Below are positions 9,172 through 17,622 of a DNA stretch of 49,241 nucleotides, piece after piece; position 1 is the stretch's first letter, and every line of letters begins with the position of its first letter. Location: contig JAGBBE010000125.1 of NCBI GenBank assembly GCA_017938645.1, positions 1 through 49,241 on the forward strand, given 5' to 3'. The position numbers and the translations under genes were made by a program. The notes under the pieces are model-generated. The model did not search any database. It had not been told where the DNA came from and saw only the letters and a program-made list of their open reading frames with translations. This stretch comes from Clostridia bacterium (GTDB taxonomy: Bacteria; Bacillota_A; Clostridia; Christensenellales; Aristaeellaceae).

Positions 9172-10269
9172 CTATTGGGAAATACCATCCTTCGTTTCAG
9201 CACACAAATCGCACGTCGAACACCGATCCAGCTCATCCTTGCTCACCCTGCCATCGCGATAATCCCGCACAATCCGGTTCTCATACATGCTGTACTTCTT
9301 CTTTTTCCAGAAAAACAGGAACTTGTGCTTGATCACCCACCAGGCAGGCTTCCAGATATACTTGTGCATCGCCGGTGACACAGACCCTATCATCCAGCAA
9401 TTGCGGTCACAGCAGCGCACCTTTTTGCGTACCGTTTCCGCTGCAGAGCTATTCCATAATTCGTCCCAGGTCTGCGCATTTAGGTTACCCATGATCTCCT
9501 TGTCCTTGGTGCCATTGCAGGGCATCACATCGCCATAGGGATCGATGAAGAAGGTATCAAAGCTCATGTCGCAGGGCAGAAGACGCTTCTGACTGTAGAT
9601 GTAATTGATCAGACCATGATTGAAGTAGGCACGGAACCACTTTTTAGGACTGTTGGACTTAAGCAGTTCGTTGACAAGATCCTCGAAATGCTGCGCAACC
9701 ATCGGACGATCGTGGATGATGTTTTTGCTTTCCACAAAGTAAAAACTGTTGTGCAGCGACGCCGTAGCAAACTCCATGCCCATTTCATCAGACAGCTTGT
9801 ACAGCGGTACAAGATCCGGTGCATTCCTGTCCTGCACAGTCATGCCGAAGCCTACGTCCGTCATGCCCATTTCACGCAGCTTTTTCAGTGTTGTGTAGCC
9901 ACGCTTGTAGCCATCTTCCAAACCACGGATCTCATTGTTGGTTTCCTCAAGTCCCTCGATGGAAATACGAATGCCCACCTGCGGAAACTCTTTGCACAGA
10001 TCGATAATGCGGTCTGTGAAGAAGCCGTTGGTAGAGATCACAATACGGTCGCTCTTCTTGTAGAGTTCGCGCACAATATCCTTGAGATCCTCACGTATGA
10101 ATGGCTCGCCGCCGGTGATATTGGTAAAATACATTTCCGGCAGTTTGCGGATGGTTTCCAGTGAGATTTCCTCCTCCGGTCGGGAGGGAGCCTTGTATCG
10201 ATTGCACATCGTGCATCGTGCGTTGCAGCGATAGGTCACGATGACTGTGCCGTTGAGTTTTCTGGACAC
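9172..10269 (-). CDS. Radical SAM protein with SPASM-like C-terminal cysteines
   Basis: 365 residues. The SAM/4Fe-4S motif CNARCTMC is at residues 15-22, followed by NITGGEPFIRED (GGE motif), ISTNGFFTD and RISIEGLEE, which are core radical SAM barrel strands. The C-terminus has several extra cysteines (VMPCNGT, VRCCDRNC, CSTCDLC), consistent with auxiliary clusters of SPASM or twitch type. Such enzymes modify peptides or sugars by radical chemistry. Here it is embedded among glycosyltransferases, so a radical epimerisation, dehydration or other sugar change is an inference. GC content is a little higher than the genes on both sides. Confidence 0.85.
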   Translation of the reverse strand: MSRKLNGTVIVTYRCNARCTMCNRYKAPSRPEEEISLETIRKLPEMYFTNITGGEPFIREDLKDIVRELYKKSDRIVISTNGFFTDRIIDLCKEFPQVGIRISIEGLEETNNEIRGLEDGYKRGYTTLKKLREMGMTDVGFGMTVQDRNAPDLVPLYKLSDEMGMEFATASLHNSFYFVESKNIIHDRPMVAQHFEDLVNELLKSNSPKKWFRAYFNHGLINYIYSQKRLLPCDMSFDTFFIDPYGDVMPCNGTKDKEIMGNLNAQTWDELWNSSAAETVRKKVRCCDRNCWMIGSVSPAMHKYIWKPAWWVIKHKFLFFWKKKKYSMYENRIVRDYRDGRVSKDELDRCSTCDLCAETKDGISQ

Positions 10270-10293
10270 TGTTTTTCTCCTAAATTCACTTTG

Positions 10294-11466
10294 TCACTTT
10301 TCCCATATTTTCCTACATTCTTGGGAAACCTTATCCCAGCCATAGCTTGCTACCGCTTCATTCCGGACTGACTCTCTGCTGTACTCGTCGTTCAGACAAT
10401 GGTCAATCAATTTGACAAACGTCTCCTCGGAAGTGTAAATATTTACGCCATTATGAATACTGAATAGCGGTTCTGATGGCATCAATACCGGCGTACCCGC
10501 TGCAATTGACTCAATGATGACCAAGCCAAAAGCTTCTAATTTCGATGGAAACACTGTTACTCCGGCAAGATTATAATATAGATTCAATTCCTCTCCAGGT
10601 GTTAATTCTCCCAAATATCGAACCTGTTCGGCAATTGCATTTTGTTCAGCGAAGGTCTTGATTTTTTCCTGATACTCCGCATCAATCACTCCACCTGCAT
10701 AGGCATAAACAACCTCCTGATGCTTTCTCAGATATTCTTTCAGCATCTGGACTGCTGTCAGCTGGTTCTTTCGCTCACATACAGATCCCACCTGCAAAAT
10801 CATCTTTTTTCCTTGCAGACCTGTCTTTTCTGCAAAGCTTATCTTTTCTTGCTGTCGAAGGGGAAGGTACACATCTGTATTGACGCCGTTATCAATTCGA
10901 TATATGCGCTCAGACGAAACGCCAAGATGAGTCGTAAAATTCTCAGCGGTCTTTTGATTCAGTACAAAAACGCAGTCGGCATTTTGAACACAGAAAATCT
11001 CCTGAAAATAACGCTTGTGTACGGTTTCCCGAATCTTTTCCCATTCGTCCGGCCAGATGTAGCTATGTACCGTATATGCCAGCACAGCCTTTTTCCTTAG
11101 TCTTTCAGGCACAAATTTTAGGAAAAAGAACATGTTGTACTGGTTGTGAAAATGCAGTACCACTTTTTCCGGGCTTTTCTTGAGTACATTCTTTAGTTTC
11201 TGTGCAAGGCAGACCGAGTACACGACACGCTTGAGCTTGTGCATTATTCCAAGCTTCACATCCGTACCAGTAAAGCATCCCGGAACCCATACCTCACTGA
11301 TTGGAAGGTCGCTCTGTTTTCGATCAGACGCCTTGATATCAATGATCTCCACCGGCACATTCTGCTTGCGGAACGCTCTGGTCAGTTCCTCGACCACAAT
11401 TTCAGTCGCAGCACCCATCGTAGCCGGAATTGGCGTATATCCAGTGCCGATTTCATAAACCTTCAT
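10294..11466 (-). CDS. Family 4 glycosyltransferase
   Basis: 390 residues. The GT-B fold has an N-terminal GTGYTPIPATMGAATEIVVEEL (acceptor side). The C-terminal domain contains ILQVGSVCERKNQ, VRYLGEL, and SKLEAFGLVIIESIAAGTPV with the family E-x7-E. The start was moved to 11466, where ATG overlaps the upstream TGA (ATGA). The longer version from 11520 would run deep into the preceding gene. It adds one sugar to the lipid-linked repeat unit. Translational coupling to the previous GT4 suggests they act in sequence. Confidence 0.9.
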   Translation of the reverse strand: MKVYEIGTGYTPIPATMGAATEIVVEELTRAFRKQNVPVEIIDIKASDRKQSDLPISEVWVPGCFTGTDVKLGIMHKLKRVVYSVCLAQKLKNVLKKSPEKVVLHFHNQYNMFFFLKFVPERLRKKAVLAYTVHSYIWPDEWEKIRETVHKRYFQEIFCVQNADCVFVLNQKTAENFTTHLGVSSERIYRIDNGVNTDVYLPLRQQEKISFAEKTGLQGKKMILQVGSVCERKNQLTAVQMLKEYLRKHQEVVYAYAGGVIDAEYQEKIKTFAEQNAIAEQVRYLGELTPGEELNLYYNLAGVTVFPSKLEAFGLVIIESIAAGTPVLMPSEPLFSIHNGVNIYTSEETFVKLIDHCLNDEYSRESVRNEAVASYGWDKVSQECRKIWEK

Positions 11467-12671
11467 AATGTCTGCCAGCCTCCATAAACAGCCATCAATT
11501 TTTCGTAATAGCTGTCCCATGTTTCCGCTCTGTATCCTCTGCAGTTTCGGGAATACTCCTCTGCCAGTCCAGGAGTAAAAAGTACTTTTCTAAGTACACG
11601 TTCCAAAGAATCGGCATTTCCTGCGTCAAAAAGTTCGCCTGTAACGCCTTCTTCTATCAGTTCTGGAATACCACCCATTCTCGATCCGATAACCGGCGTG
11701 AGATACATCTGCGATTCAATCACAGAAAACGGACAATTCTCATACCATTCAGACGGATAGACGCTGACTTTGGCTTTGCGAATCAACAATTCAAGTTCTT
11801 CACCTGTTTTGAATCCAACATATTCTGCGTTCGGTACGCGCTTGATATCTTTTTCTGCTTCGCCATAGCCGGCAAATACAAACCGTACATCCGGAATTCG
11901 TTGGGCTGCTTCCAGCAGCGTATTGGTTCCTTTGTCACGTGATAGATGTCCGAACTCAAGAACGTAATCTTCCTTTTCGAAGTTCTTCTCTTCAACGGCA
12001 TCTACGAAATTATGAATGGCGACAGTCTTATCTCTGAAGCGCAGCTGGGTATCCAACTTCTTCTTTAAAAATCGGCTGCAGCAAATTACAGTATCGATAT
12101 ATGAGTACGCTTTGCTCCACTTCCAGAAAAAAGCATCTGCCGTTCCAAGCATGCTTTTCATCAAAGAGTTCTTCACGCATTTCGTCTTCAGACAGTACAA
12201 ATAGTTACCGCCCAAACACTTTTCGCAGATCTGAATGTTACTGTCAAACAGTCCATGGCTTGGGCATATCAGTTGATAGTCATGTGCTGTATAAATGATT
12301 CGAAGTTTCCTTCCGGTCTGACGACGATATTTTTCTGATTCCAGAATGATCGAGGGGGTCAGATGGAATTGAATGTTATTCAAATGCACAATATCAGGCT
12401 GAAAATCCTCCAGCACGAGACGGATTTTTCTTCTTGCTTCCACCGAATAGACAATACGCAGCGGGGCTGATAGATTCCTCCTGACACCAGCTTGGAAATC
12501 CATTGGAGAAACATAGGCTCCCGCACGATTCTCAACAATATTGCGCTCGTCTGCCAGACCAAAATACTGTACCTGGTGTCCGCGCTCCTCGAGCAGCTTA
12601 CCCAGCTTGAAAACATAGTTTTCTGCTCCGCCTTTAGGGTAAAGAAACTTATTCACCATCAGAATTTTCAT
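11463..12671 (-). CDS. Family 4 glycosyltransferase
   Basis: 402 residues, GT-B. It opens with MKILMVNKFLYPKGGAENYV, the glycine-rich acceptor-side loop of GT4 enzymes. IVHLNNIQFHLTPSI lies near residue 95, a four-Cys cluster CEKCLGGNYLYCLKTKC near 150, the donor side starts at VLEFGHLSRDKGTN, and the E-x7-E motif is ENCPFSVIE. The cysteine cluster inserted in the N-terminal domain is seen in some GT4 subgroups and may bind metal. It is 26 bases downstream of the previous gene, within the operon. Confidence 0.9.
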   Translation of the reverse strand: MKILMVNKFLYPKGGAENYVFKLGKLLEERGHQVQYFGLADERNIVENRAGAYVSPMDFQAGVRRNLSAPLRIVYSVEARRKIRLVLEDFQPDIVHLNNIQFHLTPSIILESEKYRRQTGRKLRIIYTAHDYQLICPSHGLFDSNIQICEKCLGGNYLYCLKTKCVKNSLMKSMLGTADAFFWKWSKAYSYIDTVICCSRFLKKKLDTQLRFRDKTVAIHNFVDAVEEKNFEKEDYVLEFGHLSRDKGTNTLLEAAQRIPDVRFVFAGYGEAEKDIKRVPNAEYVGFKTGEELELLIRKAKVSVYPSEWYENCPFSVIESQMYLTPVIGSRMGGIPELIEEGVTGELFDAGNADSLERVLRKVLFTPGLAEEYSRNCRGYRAETWDSYYEKLMAVYGGWQTL

Positions 12672-12697
12672 CCCGTTTCTCTCCCTTCCAGACGTCG

Positions 12698-13807
12698 TTA
12701 ATAGAGTTCAAGCGTCTTTTCAGTCACTTCATCCCAGCTGTAGCGGCTGTTGATATATCCGGCTGCACCATTCTTGTAGCCGGTAACCAGCTCAGCGTCG
12801 TCACAGACCTGTTCAAGCAGCTTTGCAAGTTTCTGCACATTTCCCCTGGGAAATACCAGCCCCATGTTGCCGACCACCTCGGTGCACTCCGGCACGTCAG
12901 ACACCACACAGCAGTTCCCATAGCTCATGGCCTCCAGCAGGCTCAGCGGCATGCCCTCCAGGTCGGATGGGAGAACATACACGTAGGCATTGCTGTAGAG
13001 TTCCTCAAGCATCTGGCCCTGCACGAAGCCGGTAAAAAGAATCCGGCTGTCATCAGCAGCGCTGGCTTTGATTTCTTCGAAATAGGCCTGCGAATCGCTT
13101 GCCCCTCCGGCAATCACCAGCTTTTTATCCGTATTGAGGTTCTTGAAAGCCTCAATGAGGTAGTGAATTCCCTTTTCAGGCGTGATCCGGCCCAGATACA
13201 GAATGTATCCGTCCTTCTCCAGCGCATATTCCCGGCAGATCCGCTCCGCAGGTTTCTTTTCAACCTGCGTCACGCCGTTGGGCAGGAATCGGGTTTCCCG
13301 ACCGTAGGTCTGTTTGAAATAGTCCTGTACATTTTTGCTGAGCACGATGATCTCATCCGCCCATTTGGCGGCAACCTTTTCGCCCAGCAGGATGTAGGCT
13401 CTGGCAAATCGACCCCACTTGCTGCGCTGATGATCCAGCCCATGTACCGTGACGACGCAGCGCTTGCCCAGAAGCTTCGGCAGCCAGAGGGTGACGCACG
13501 GACCTTCAGTGTGAAAATGCACTACATCATATCTGCCAAATGCCGCAAAAACAGAGGCAAAAACAGAAGCCGTCATCGCCGCAAGGCCCTTGATATCGAT
13601 CGCAGGAGCCGTTTTTAACCTGACCCCATGAAAGACCTCAAGCGGGAGAGTATCAAACTCTTTCCCGCTTACATGATGGCCTTTTCGATTGTAACAGGTC
13701 ACGTCGTGACCGAGCTTTGCCATGCGCACGGCAAGCTCGCCCACAACCACGTCCACTCCGCCCTCACGGGACGGTATCCGCTTATGACCCAGCATGGCAA
13801 TCCGCAT
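12698..13807 (-). CDS. Family 4 glycosyltransferase (DUF1972/rhamnosyltransferase-like N-terminus)
   Basis: 369 residues. The N-terminus MRIAMLGHKRIPSREGGVDV resembles the DUF1972-type start of rhamnosyl- and other deoxysugar transferases. The donor domain has ILYLGRITPEKGIHYL and the E-x7-E in EGMPLSLLEAM. The start was moved to 13807, preceded by AGGAGACGG; the longer form overlaps the upstream gene. As the first glycosyltransferase after the priming enzyme it probably adds the second sugar. GC content here is still high; the AT-rich cassette begins just downstream. Confidence 0.88.
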   Translation of the reverse strand: MRIAMLGHKRIPSREGGVDVVVGELAVRMAKLGHDVTCYNRKGHHVSGKEFDTLPLEVFHGVRLKTAPAIDIKGLAAMTASVFASVFAAFGRYDVVHFHTEGPCVTLWLPKLLGKRCVVTVHGLDHQRSKWGRFARAYILLGEKVAAKWADEIIVLSKNVQDYFKQTYGRETRFLPNGVTQVEKKPAERICREYALEKDGYILYLGRITPEKGIHYLIEAFKNLNTDKKLVIAGGASDSQAYFEEIKASAADDSRILFTGFVQGQMLEELYSNAYVYVLPSDLEGMPLSLLEAMSYGNCCVVSDVPECTEVVGNMGLVFPRGNVQKLAKLLEQVCDDAELVTGYKNGAAGYINSRYSWDEVTEKTLELY

Positions 13808-13829
13808 ACAACCGTCTCCTTGCCTGCGT

Positions 13830-14528
13830 TCACTCGCCATTCATACCCAAAACGGCGCCAAAGGTTTTGAGGATGATCTTCCAGTCCACCAGGAAGCTGC
13901 GTTCGTTGATGTACTGAAGATCCAGCTCGAGCCATTCCTCAAAGGTCATTTCGTTGCGCTGCGGCTGAATCTGCCAGTAACAGGTCAGTCCGGGCGTAAC
14001 GTAGAGACGCTGCCGCTCGTAGTCGTCGTACTGTTCCACTTCACGCGGAAGGGCAGGGCGCGGGCCTACGATGCTCATGTCGCCCCGCAACACATTCCAA
14101 AGCTGCGGAAGTTCGTCCAGCGAACTGATGCGAAGGATGCGTCCCACACGGGTAATGCGCGGGTCATCCTTGATTTTGAAAACCGGACCGCTCATCTCAT
14201 TGAGCTTGAGCAGTTTTTCCAGCTGGTTTTCCGCACCCGGACACATCGAGCGGAATTTATAAAATTTGAAAGTCTTGCCATCGCGTCCCACGCGCACCTG
14301 AGAAAAAATCGGGCTTGCACCGGGGCTGTCGATGACGATCAGCAGCGCGATCAGCAACATAACGGGGGAAAGTGTAATCAGGGCAATCGCAGACAGAATC
14401 ACGTCCTGCGTTCTGCGTCCGCGCCAATAGACGCGGTCATTCATCAGAACTTGTTTACGGTTGAGCATATAAGATCTTTGCACTGTGCGTTGCGCAGCTG
14501 CACCAGCTTCGACGACCTGTTCTTCCAA
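13830..14528 (-). CDS. Priming sugar-phosphate transferase (bacterial sugar transferase family)
   Basis: 232 residues. One membrane helix or re-entrant hairpin (about residues 41-66) is followed by the catalytic domain with KFYKFRSMCPGAENQ, ITRVGRILRISSLDELPQ, GDMSIVGPRPALP and TPGLTCYWQIQ. These are the defining motifs of the WcaJ/RfbP C-terminal (monotopic PGT) family. It moves a sugar-1-phosphate from a nucleotide sugar to undecaprenyl phosphate and so starts the repeat unit. The start is a TTG at 14528, seven bases after GGAGGGG; no ATG closer to that site exists. It lies directly before the glycosyltransferase block. Confidence 0.93.
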   Translation of the reverse strand: MEEQVVEAGAAAQRTVQRSYMLNRKQVLMNDRVYWRGRRTQDVILSAIALITLSPVMLLIALLIVIDSPGASPIFSQVRVGRDGKTFKFYKFRSMCPGAENQLEKLLKLNEMSGPVFKIKDDPRITRVGRILRISSLDELPQLWNVLRGDMSIVGPRPALPREVEQYDDYERQRLYVTPGLTCYWQIQPQRNEMTFEEWLELDLQYINERSFLVDWKIILKTFGAVLGMNGE

Positions 14529-14561
14529 CAGCTTTCCCCTCCTTTCACCAGAAATGGCTTT

Positions 14562-15581
14562 TTATCCCTCCACAGGCGTATAAAAAAGTTCCAGCACCAG
14601 CTTCTGTATGCTGTTGTCGTCTACATAGTACTCCATGTAGTGCTGGCCGACCTTTGCCTCGCCCGGGAGTTCATGAATTGGAATGGTCTCGTTTTTGCCC
14701 AGCATCCGGGCAAACTCGTTGAGCTTGTCCGCCGTGCAGTCAGAAGAATGATAATCCTTTAGGCTGAACACAAGCTCGGCGACCGCATTCTGGTCGTTGA
14801 GCAGCGGACGGGCGGTTTTGATCCACTCGGATGCATACTGACGCTGACGGGTCATGCGCTGCAGATTGGAGCTGTCATCCATGCCGTAGCGGGTGCGCAC
14901 GTAGGTGAGCGCCTGCTGACCGATGAGCGTCGTCTTCTGGCCCTTGACGAGCTTGTCATCCACGCCCGAAAAATCATCCTGCACTTCAATCGTCACGCCG
15001 CCCGCCCAGTCGTTGAGCAGGGGGATGGCGTCCATGCTGACGGTCAGGTAATGGTCGATGTCCATGCCATAGAGCAGGCGTGACACGGCGTCCACCGTGT
15101 TCTGACTGCTGACGGTACCGCCGCTGCCGTAGTTGTAGGCAAGCGCCAGCTGAGCGCGGCGGGTGCCGGCGTTCTGGCCGGTGACGCCAAGCACGGTGAT
15201 GTCGGTGATGGTATCGCGGTTGAGATGGATCACGGAACCCTTGTCCGTGTCCTCGTCATGGATATACAGCGCCAGAAAGTCGGCCTGACTGGCGTTGTTG
15301 TACGAACCGCTCTGGGTTACGCCTCCGAAGTTGTCGATGCCGATCAAAAGCATCGTTTCGACCTTGCGGGGCGCGTACCACTGGCCATTGAGAAACACCT
15401 GAGCTCCCTCGGCCGTGGTGGCGGCGCTGGTGGAGGTCATCTGCTGGCCGGCATTCTGAACCTCCACCGCCGTCTTGCTTTCCCAGTAATGCACCGCCAG
15501 CATGGCTCCGGTCACAAGCACCACACCAAGAATGCTTATGACCAGAAGCTTGATCAGCGGACTTCTGCGATGTCTTCTCAT
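14562..15581 (-). CDS. LCP (LytR-CpsA-Psr) family protein
   Basis: 339 residues. A basic N-terminus and one signal-anchor helix (about 11-29) precede the LCP domain: TMLLIGIDNFGG, QADFLALYIHDED, HLNRDTITDI with its conserved Arg, ALAYNYG, LLNDWAGGVTIEV, and QALTYVRTRYGMDDSSNLQRM. LCP enzymes attach undecaprenyl-linked polymers to peptidoglycan on the outer face of the membrane. Presence here implies that the polymer made by this operon is bound to the wall. RBS AAAGGGA lies 8-10 bases before the ATG. C-terminal residues 230-339 resemble the end found in EPS-locus LCP proteins. Confidence 0.92.
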   Translation of the reverse strand: MRRHRRSPLIKLLVISILGVVLVTGAMLAVHYWESKTAVEVQNAGQQMTSTSAATTAEGAQVFLNGQWYAPRKVETMLLIGIDNFGGVTQSGSYNNASQADFLALYIHDEDTDKGSVIHLNRDTITDITVLGVTGQNAGTRRAQLALAYNYGSGGTVSSQNTVDAVSRLLYGMDIDHYLTVSMDAIPLLNDWAGGVTIEVQDDFSGVDDKLVKGQKTTLIGQQALTYVRTRYGMDDSSNLQRMTRQRQYASEWIKTARPLLNDQNAVAELVFSLKDYHSSDCTADKLNEFARMLGKNETIPIHELPGEAKVGQHYMEYYVDDNSIQKLVLELFYTPVEG

Positions 15582-15619
15582 CGTTTATCCCTTTCCATGC
15601 AGGCAGCCTGTTTCATTGA

Positions 15620-16930
15620 TTATTCGGGAGAGGACACAGCCTGCTCGGGAGCGGGCAGCTCTTCGCCGCGTTCCACCAGGAAGGCCACAGCTCCCAGGCC
15701 GTCCAGCTTCAGGGTCACGGTGCCGTTGTCGTTGACCTGCACCTGATCGGCAGGCACCACGTGCCAGTTGATGGAATCATGGCTGTGCAGCACAACCAGA
15801 GGATCGGAAGGATTCAGCTCCTTCTCTTCGAAGGTGAGCTCAATCAGGGCCTCGGGGTTGTAGAACTGCTCCACATGATCGCCATAGTAGGTCACGTCGA
15901 ACAGATCGCGCACAACCAGGTCGGCGTGGGTCTGCTCAAAGCCGCCGGCAGCCAGCTGCTCGTCGATCTGCGCGCCAATGTCGGTCTGAATATTCTGCAC
16001 TTCCTCAGCCTCGAGAATGGCGTCGTAAGCCCACTGCAGATGCTCGTGGATGGTAACGTCGCCCACATAAGCGCTCTCGGACACAGGGGTGATCAGCATA
16101 TGATCTTCCTGGGTGATCACGATGGGCTCGGTGGATTCGGTGGTGTAGATATAGCCCACAACGATCTGATTGTCTTCCGTGATGGTGGGTACCAGCTCGG
16201 GAGCGGGCTTGCCGGACACGCTGGGCGTGAAGATGGTCTGGTCGATTTCGGAGGTGGAGGGATAAGCGCCGTATACTTCCTCGACGTAGGTGTAGGAGGT
16301 GCCGGGCACGACTTCGTAGGGCTTGATGAAGCCCACAACGCCCTGCTTTTCAAGGCGCAGAGTCACCTGCTTGCCGTCCACGGTATAGCTGTCCAGCAGC
16401 TTCCAGCGCTCGCTGTCCTCAGAGAACATGACCAGCATGGGAGCGGCCTGCTCCTCCAGCAGTTCCACGGTGAACTCCAGATAAGCGCCGTCGGTGAGCA
16501 GAGCGGCAACCTCGGGGCTGTTGATCATCACGTCAAACACTTCGTAGGTGAGCAGATCGTAGGCGTTCAGTTCGGCGGTGCTGATTCTTTCGTTGATGTC
16601 CTTCTTCAGCTTCTCATCGTGGTCAATGGCTTCCACGTCGCTGAAGTGAACGTCATGCATCAGCTGGTCATAGGCATGATCCAGACGTTCGTCGGCAGTC
16701 TCGCGGTGATGCACGTCGGTCAGCAGGAGGCTGCCGTCGTCAAGAAGCTCGGCAAGCACATTGCCGTTGGCGTCATAGATCGTAGCCGCGACCTTCTTGC
16801 CGTTCACGTCCTTGAGGACGACCGCGGGAGCCTTTTCATCCTGCACAACAGGACGGGTTTCCTCAGCAACGACGCCGAACGCCGTCATCAGCAGGCACAG
16901 GGCCATGAGCAGAGCGATCATCTTTTTCAT
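15620..16930 (-). CDS. Secreted protein with two copies of an unknown ~125-residue domain
   Basis: 436 residues with a clear signal peptide (residues 1-22, cleavage near VVA-EE). Residues about 81-205 and 296-425 are visibly related. Both have an (R/H)L-x2-AYD start, a helical stretch, a V-x-D-(L/V)(F/L)DV core, a strand with LE/LTF, a ((V/M))V-F/LHS-DS-x-W segment, and the ending G-(V/A)-V-(G/A)-F. A Pro/Thr-containing linker lies between them. It has no TM anchor and no recognised catalytic motif. It sits between a defective sortase-like gene and the LCP gene, so a cell-wall assembly or binding role is inferred. Confidence 0.82.
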   Translation of the reverse strand: MKKMIALLMALCLLMTAFGVVAEETRPVVQDEKAPAVVLKDVNGKKVAATIYDANGNVLAELLDDGSLLLTDVHHRETADERLDHAYDQLMHDVHFSDVEAIDHDEKLKKDINERISTAELNAYDLLTYEVFDVMINSPEVAALLTDGAYLEFTVELLEEQAAPMLVMFSEDSERWKLLDSYTVDGKQVTLRLEKQGVVGFIKPYEVVPGTSYTYVEEVYGAYPSTSEIDQTIFTPSVSGKPAPELVPTITEDNQIVVGYIYTTESTEPIVITQEDHMLITPVSESAYVGDVTIHEHLQWAYDAILEAEEVQNIQTDIGAQIDEQLAAGGFEQTHADLVVRDLFDVTYYGDHVEQFYNPEALIELTFEEKELNPSDPLVVLHSHDSINWHVVPADQVQVNDNGTVTLKLDGLGAVAFLVERGEELPAPEQAVSSPE

Positions 16931-16957
16931 TTCAATCCGACCTTTCCTTTATAAACG

Positions 16958-17608
16958 TTACGGGGTTACGAGTTTTGCCATTACCAGATACCGCTGGGTC
17001 TTGTCGCCCCGGACGCTCGTGGAGAGAATCAGCACGCGGTCCGTCGGTTCCGGTCTGTTATCTTCATCCAGATGCATTCCCAATGCCCTGGTCGAAAATA
17101 CTGCGTTGAAGAAGCTGTTGAACCTGCGCTCGACGCTGAAGTCGTAGTAGTGCAGGATGTGAATGGAGGAGTAGGGAACGGCGGCGAACACGCGGTATTC
17201 CCTCGTCTCCTGAGGCAGATGCACCACAATGGTGCGGTGCTTGTCGAAGCTGCCGGAGAACATCTCCTGCAGTTCCCTCAGCGGCGCGCCTTCCTGGGCG
17301 CTGCTGCCGTATACCAGCGTCACCGGGTCTGTAAAGCCTGCCGCGTTGTAGGTGGGCTGCACGTAGAGCGTGCCGGTTTCGCTTTCGCGCCCTTGCGCAT
17401 CGTGCTTTGCGTACCATGCATCGTCCTTGGGATGGCGCATCACCGGCTGTGAAAAGTCCGCGCCGGGAATCTCAATCCACGCATCCACCTGCGCGGCATC
17501 CCGGATTCCGGCCTTGTCTGAAAGGCTTTGATAGCTGCCCTCGGCATATGCGCCTGTACAGCACAGAAGCATCATCAGGCATATCAGAAATCCTGTTTTG
17601 ACCCTCAT
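16958..17608 (-). CDS. Sortase-B-like protein lacking catalytic His and Cys (pseudo-sortase)
   Basis: 216 residues, signal peptide about 1-22. The fold can be followed along class B sortases: AWIEIPGADFSQPVMRH, ETGTLYVQ, VTLVYGSS, LQEMFSGSFDKHRTIVVH, EYRVFAAV, and RVLILSTSVRG ending QRYLVMAKL. At the catalytic positions, the expected His of YGH is Ser102 and the expected Cys of LSTC is Ser198; the Arg (Arg206) is kept. Transpeptidation is therefore not expected. The start was moved to 17608, after GGAGGG. It lies between CpsB and the duplicated-domain secreted protein. A binding or scaffold role is the simplest reading. Confidence 0.75.
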   Translation of the reverse strand: MRVKTGFLICLMMLLCCTGAYAEGSYQSLSDKAGIRDAAQVDAWIEIPGADFSQPVMRHPKDDAWYAKHDAQGRESETGTLYVQPTYNAAGFTDPVTLVYGSSAQEGAPLRELQEMFSGSFDKHRTIVVHLPQETREYRVFAAVPYSSIHILHYYDFSVERRFNSFFNAVFSTRALGMHLDEDNRPEPTDRVLILSTSVRGDKTQRYLVMAKLVTP

Positions 17609-17622
17609 GACAACCCTCCGTT

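Noticed and set aside
15761..16954. Plus-strand 397-residue frame
   Set aside because: Antisense to the duplicated-domain secreted protein; no RBS, His/Val-rich nonsense composition.
16958..17608. Active class B sortase
   Set aside because: Both catalytic His and Cys are Ser in an otherwise clean frame.
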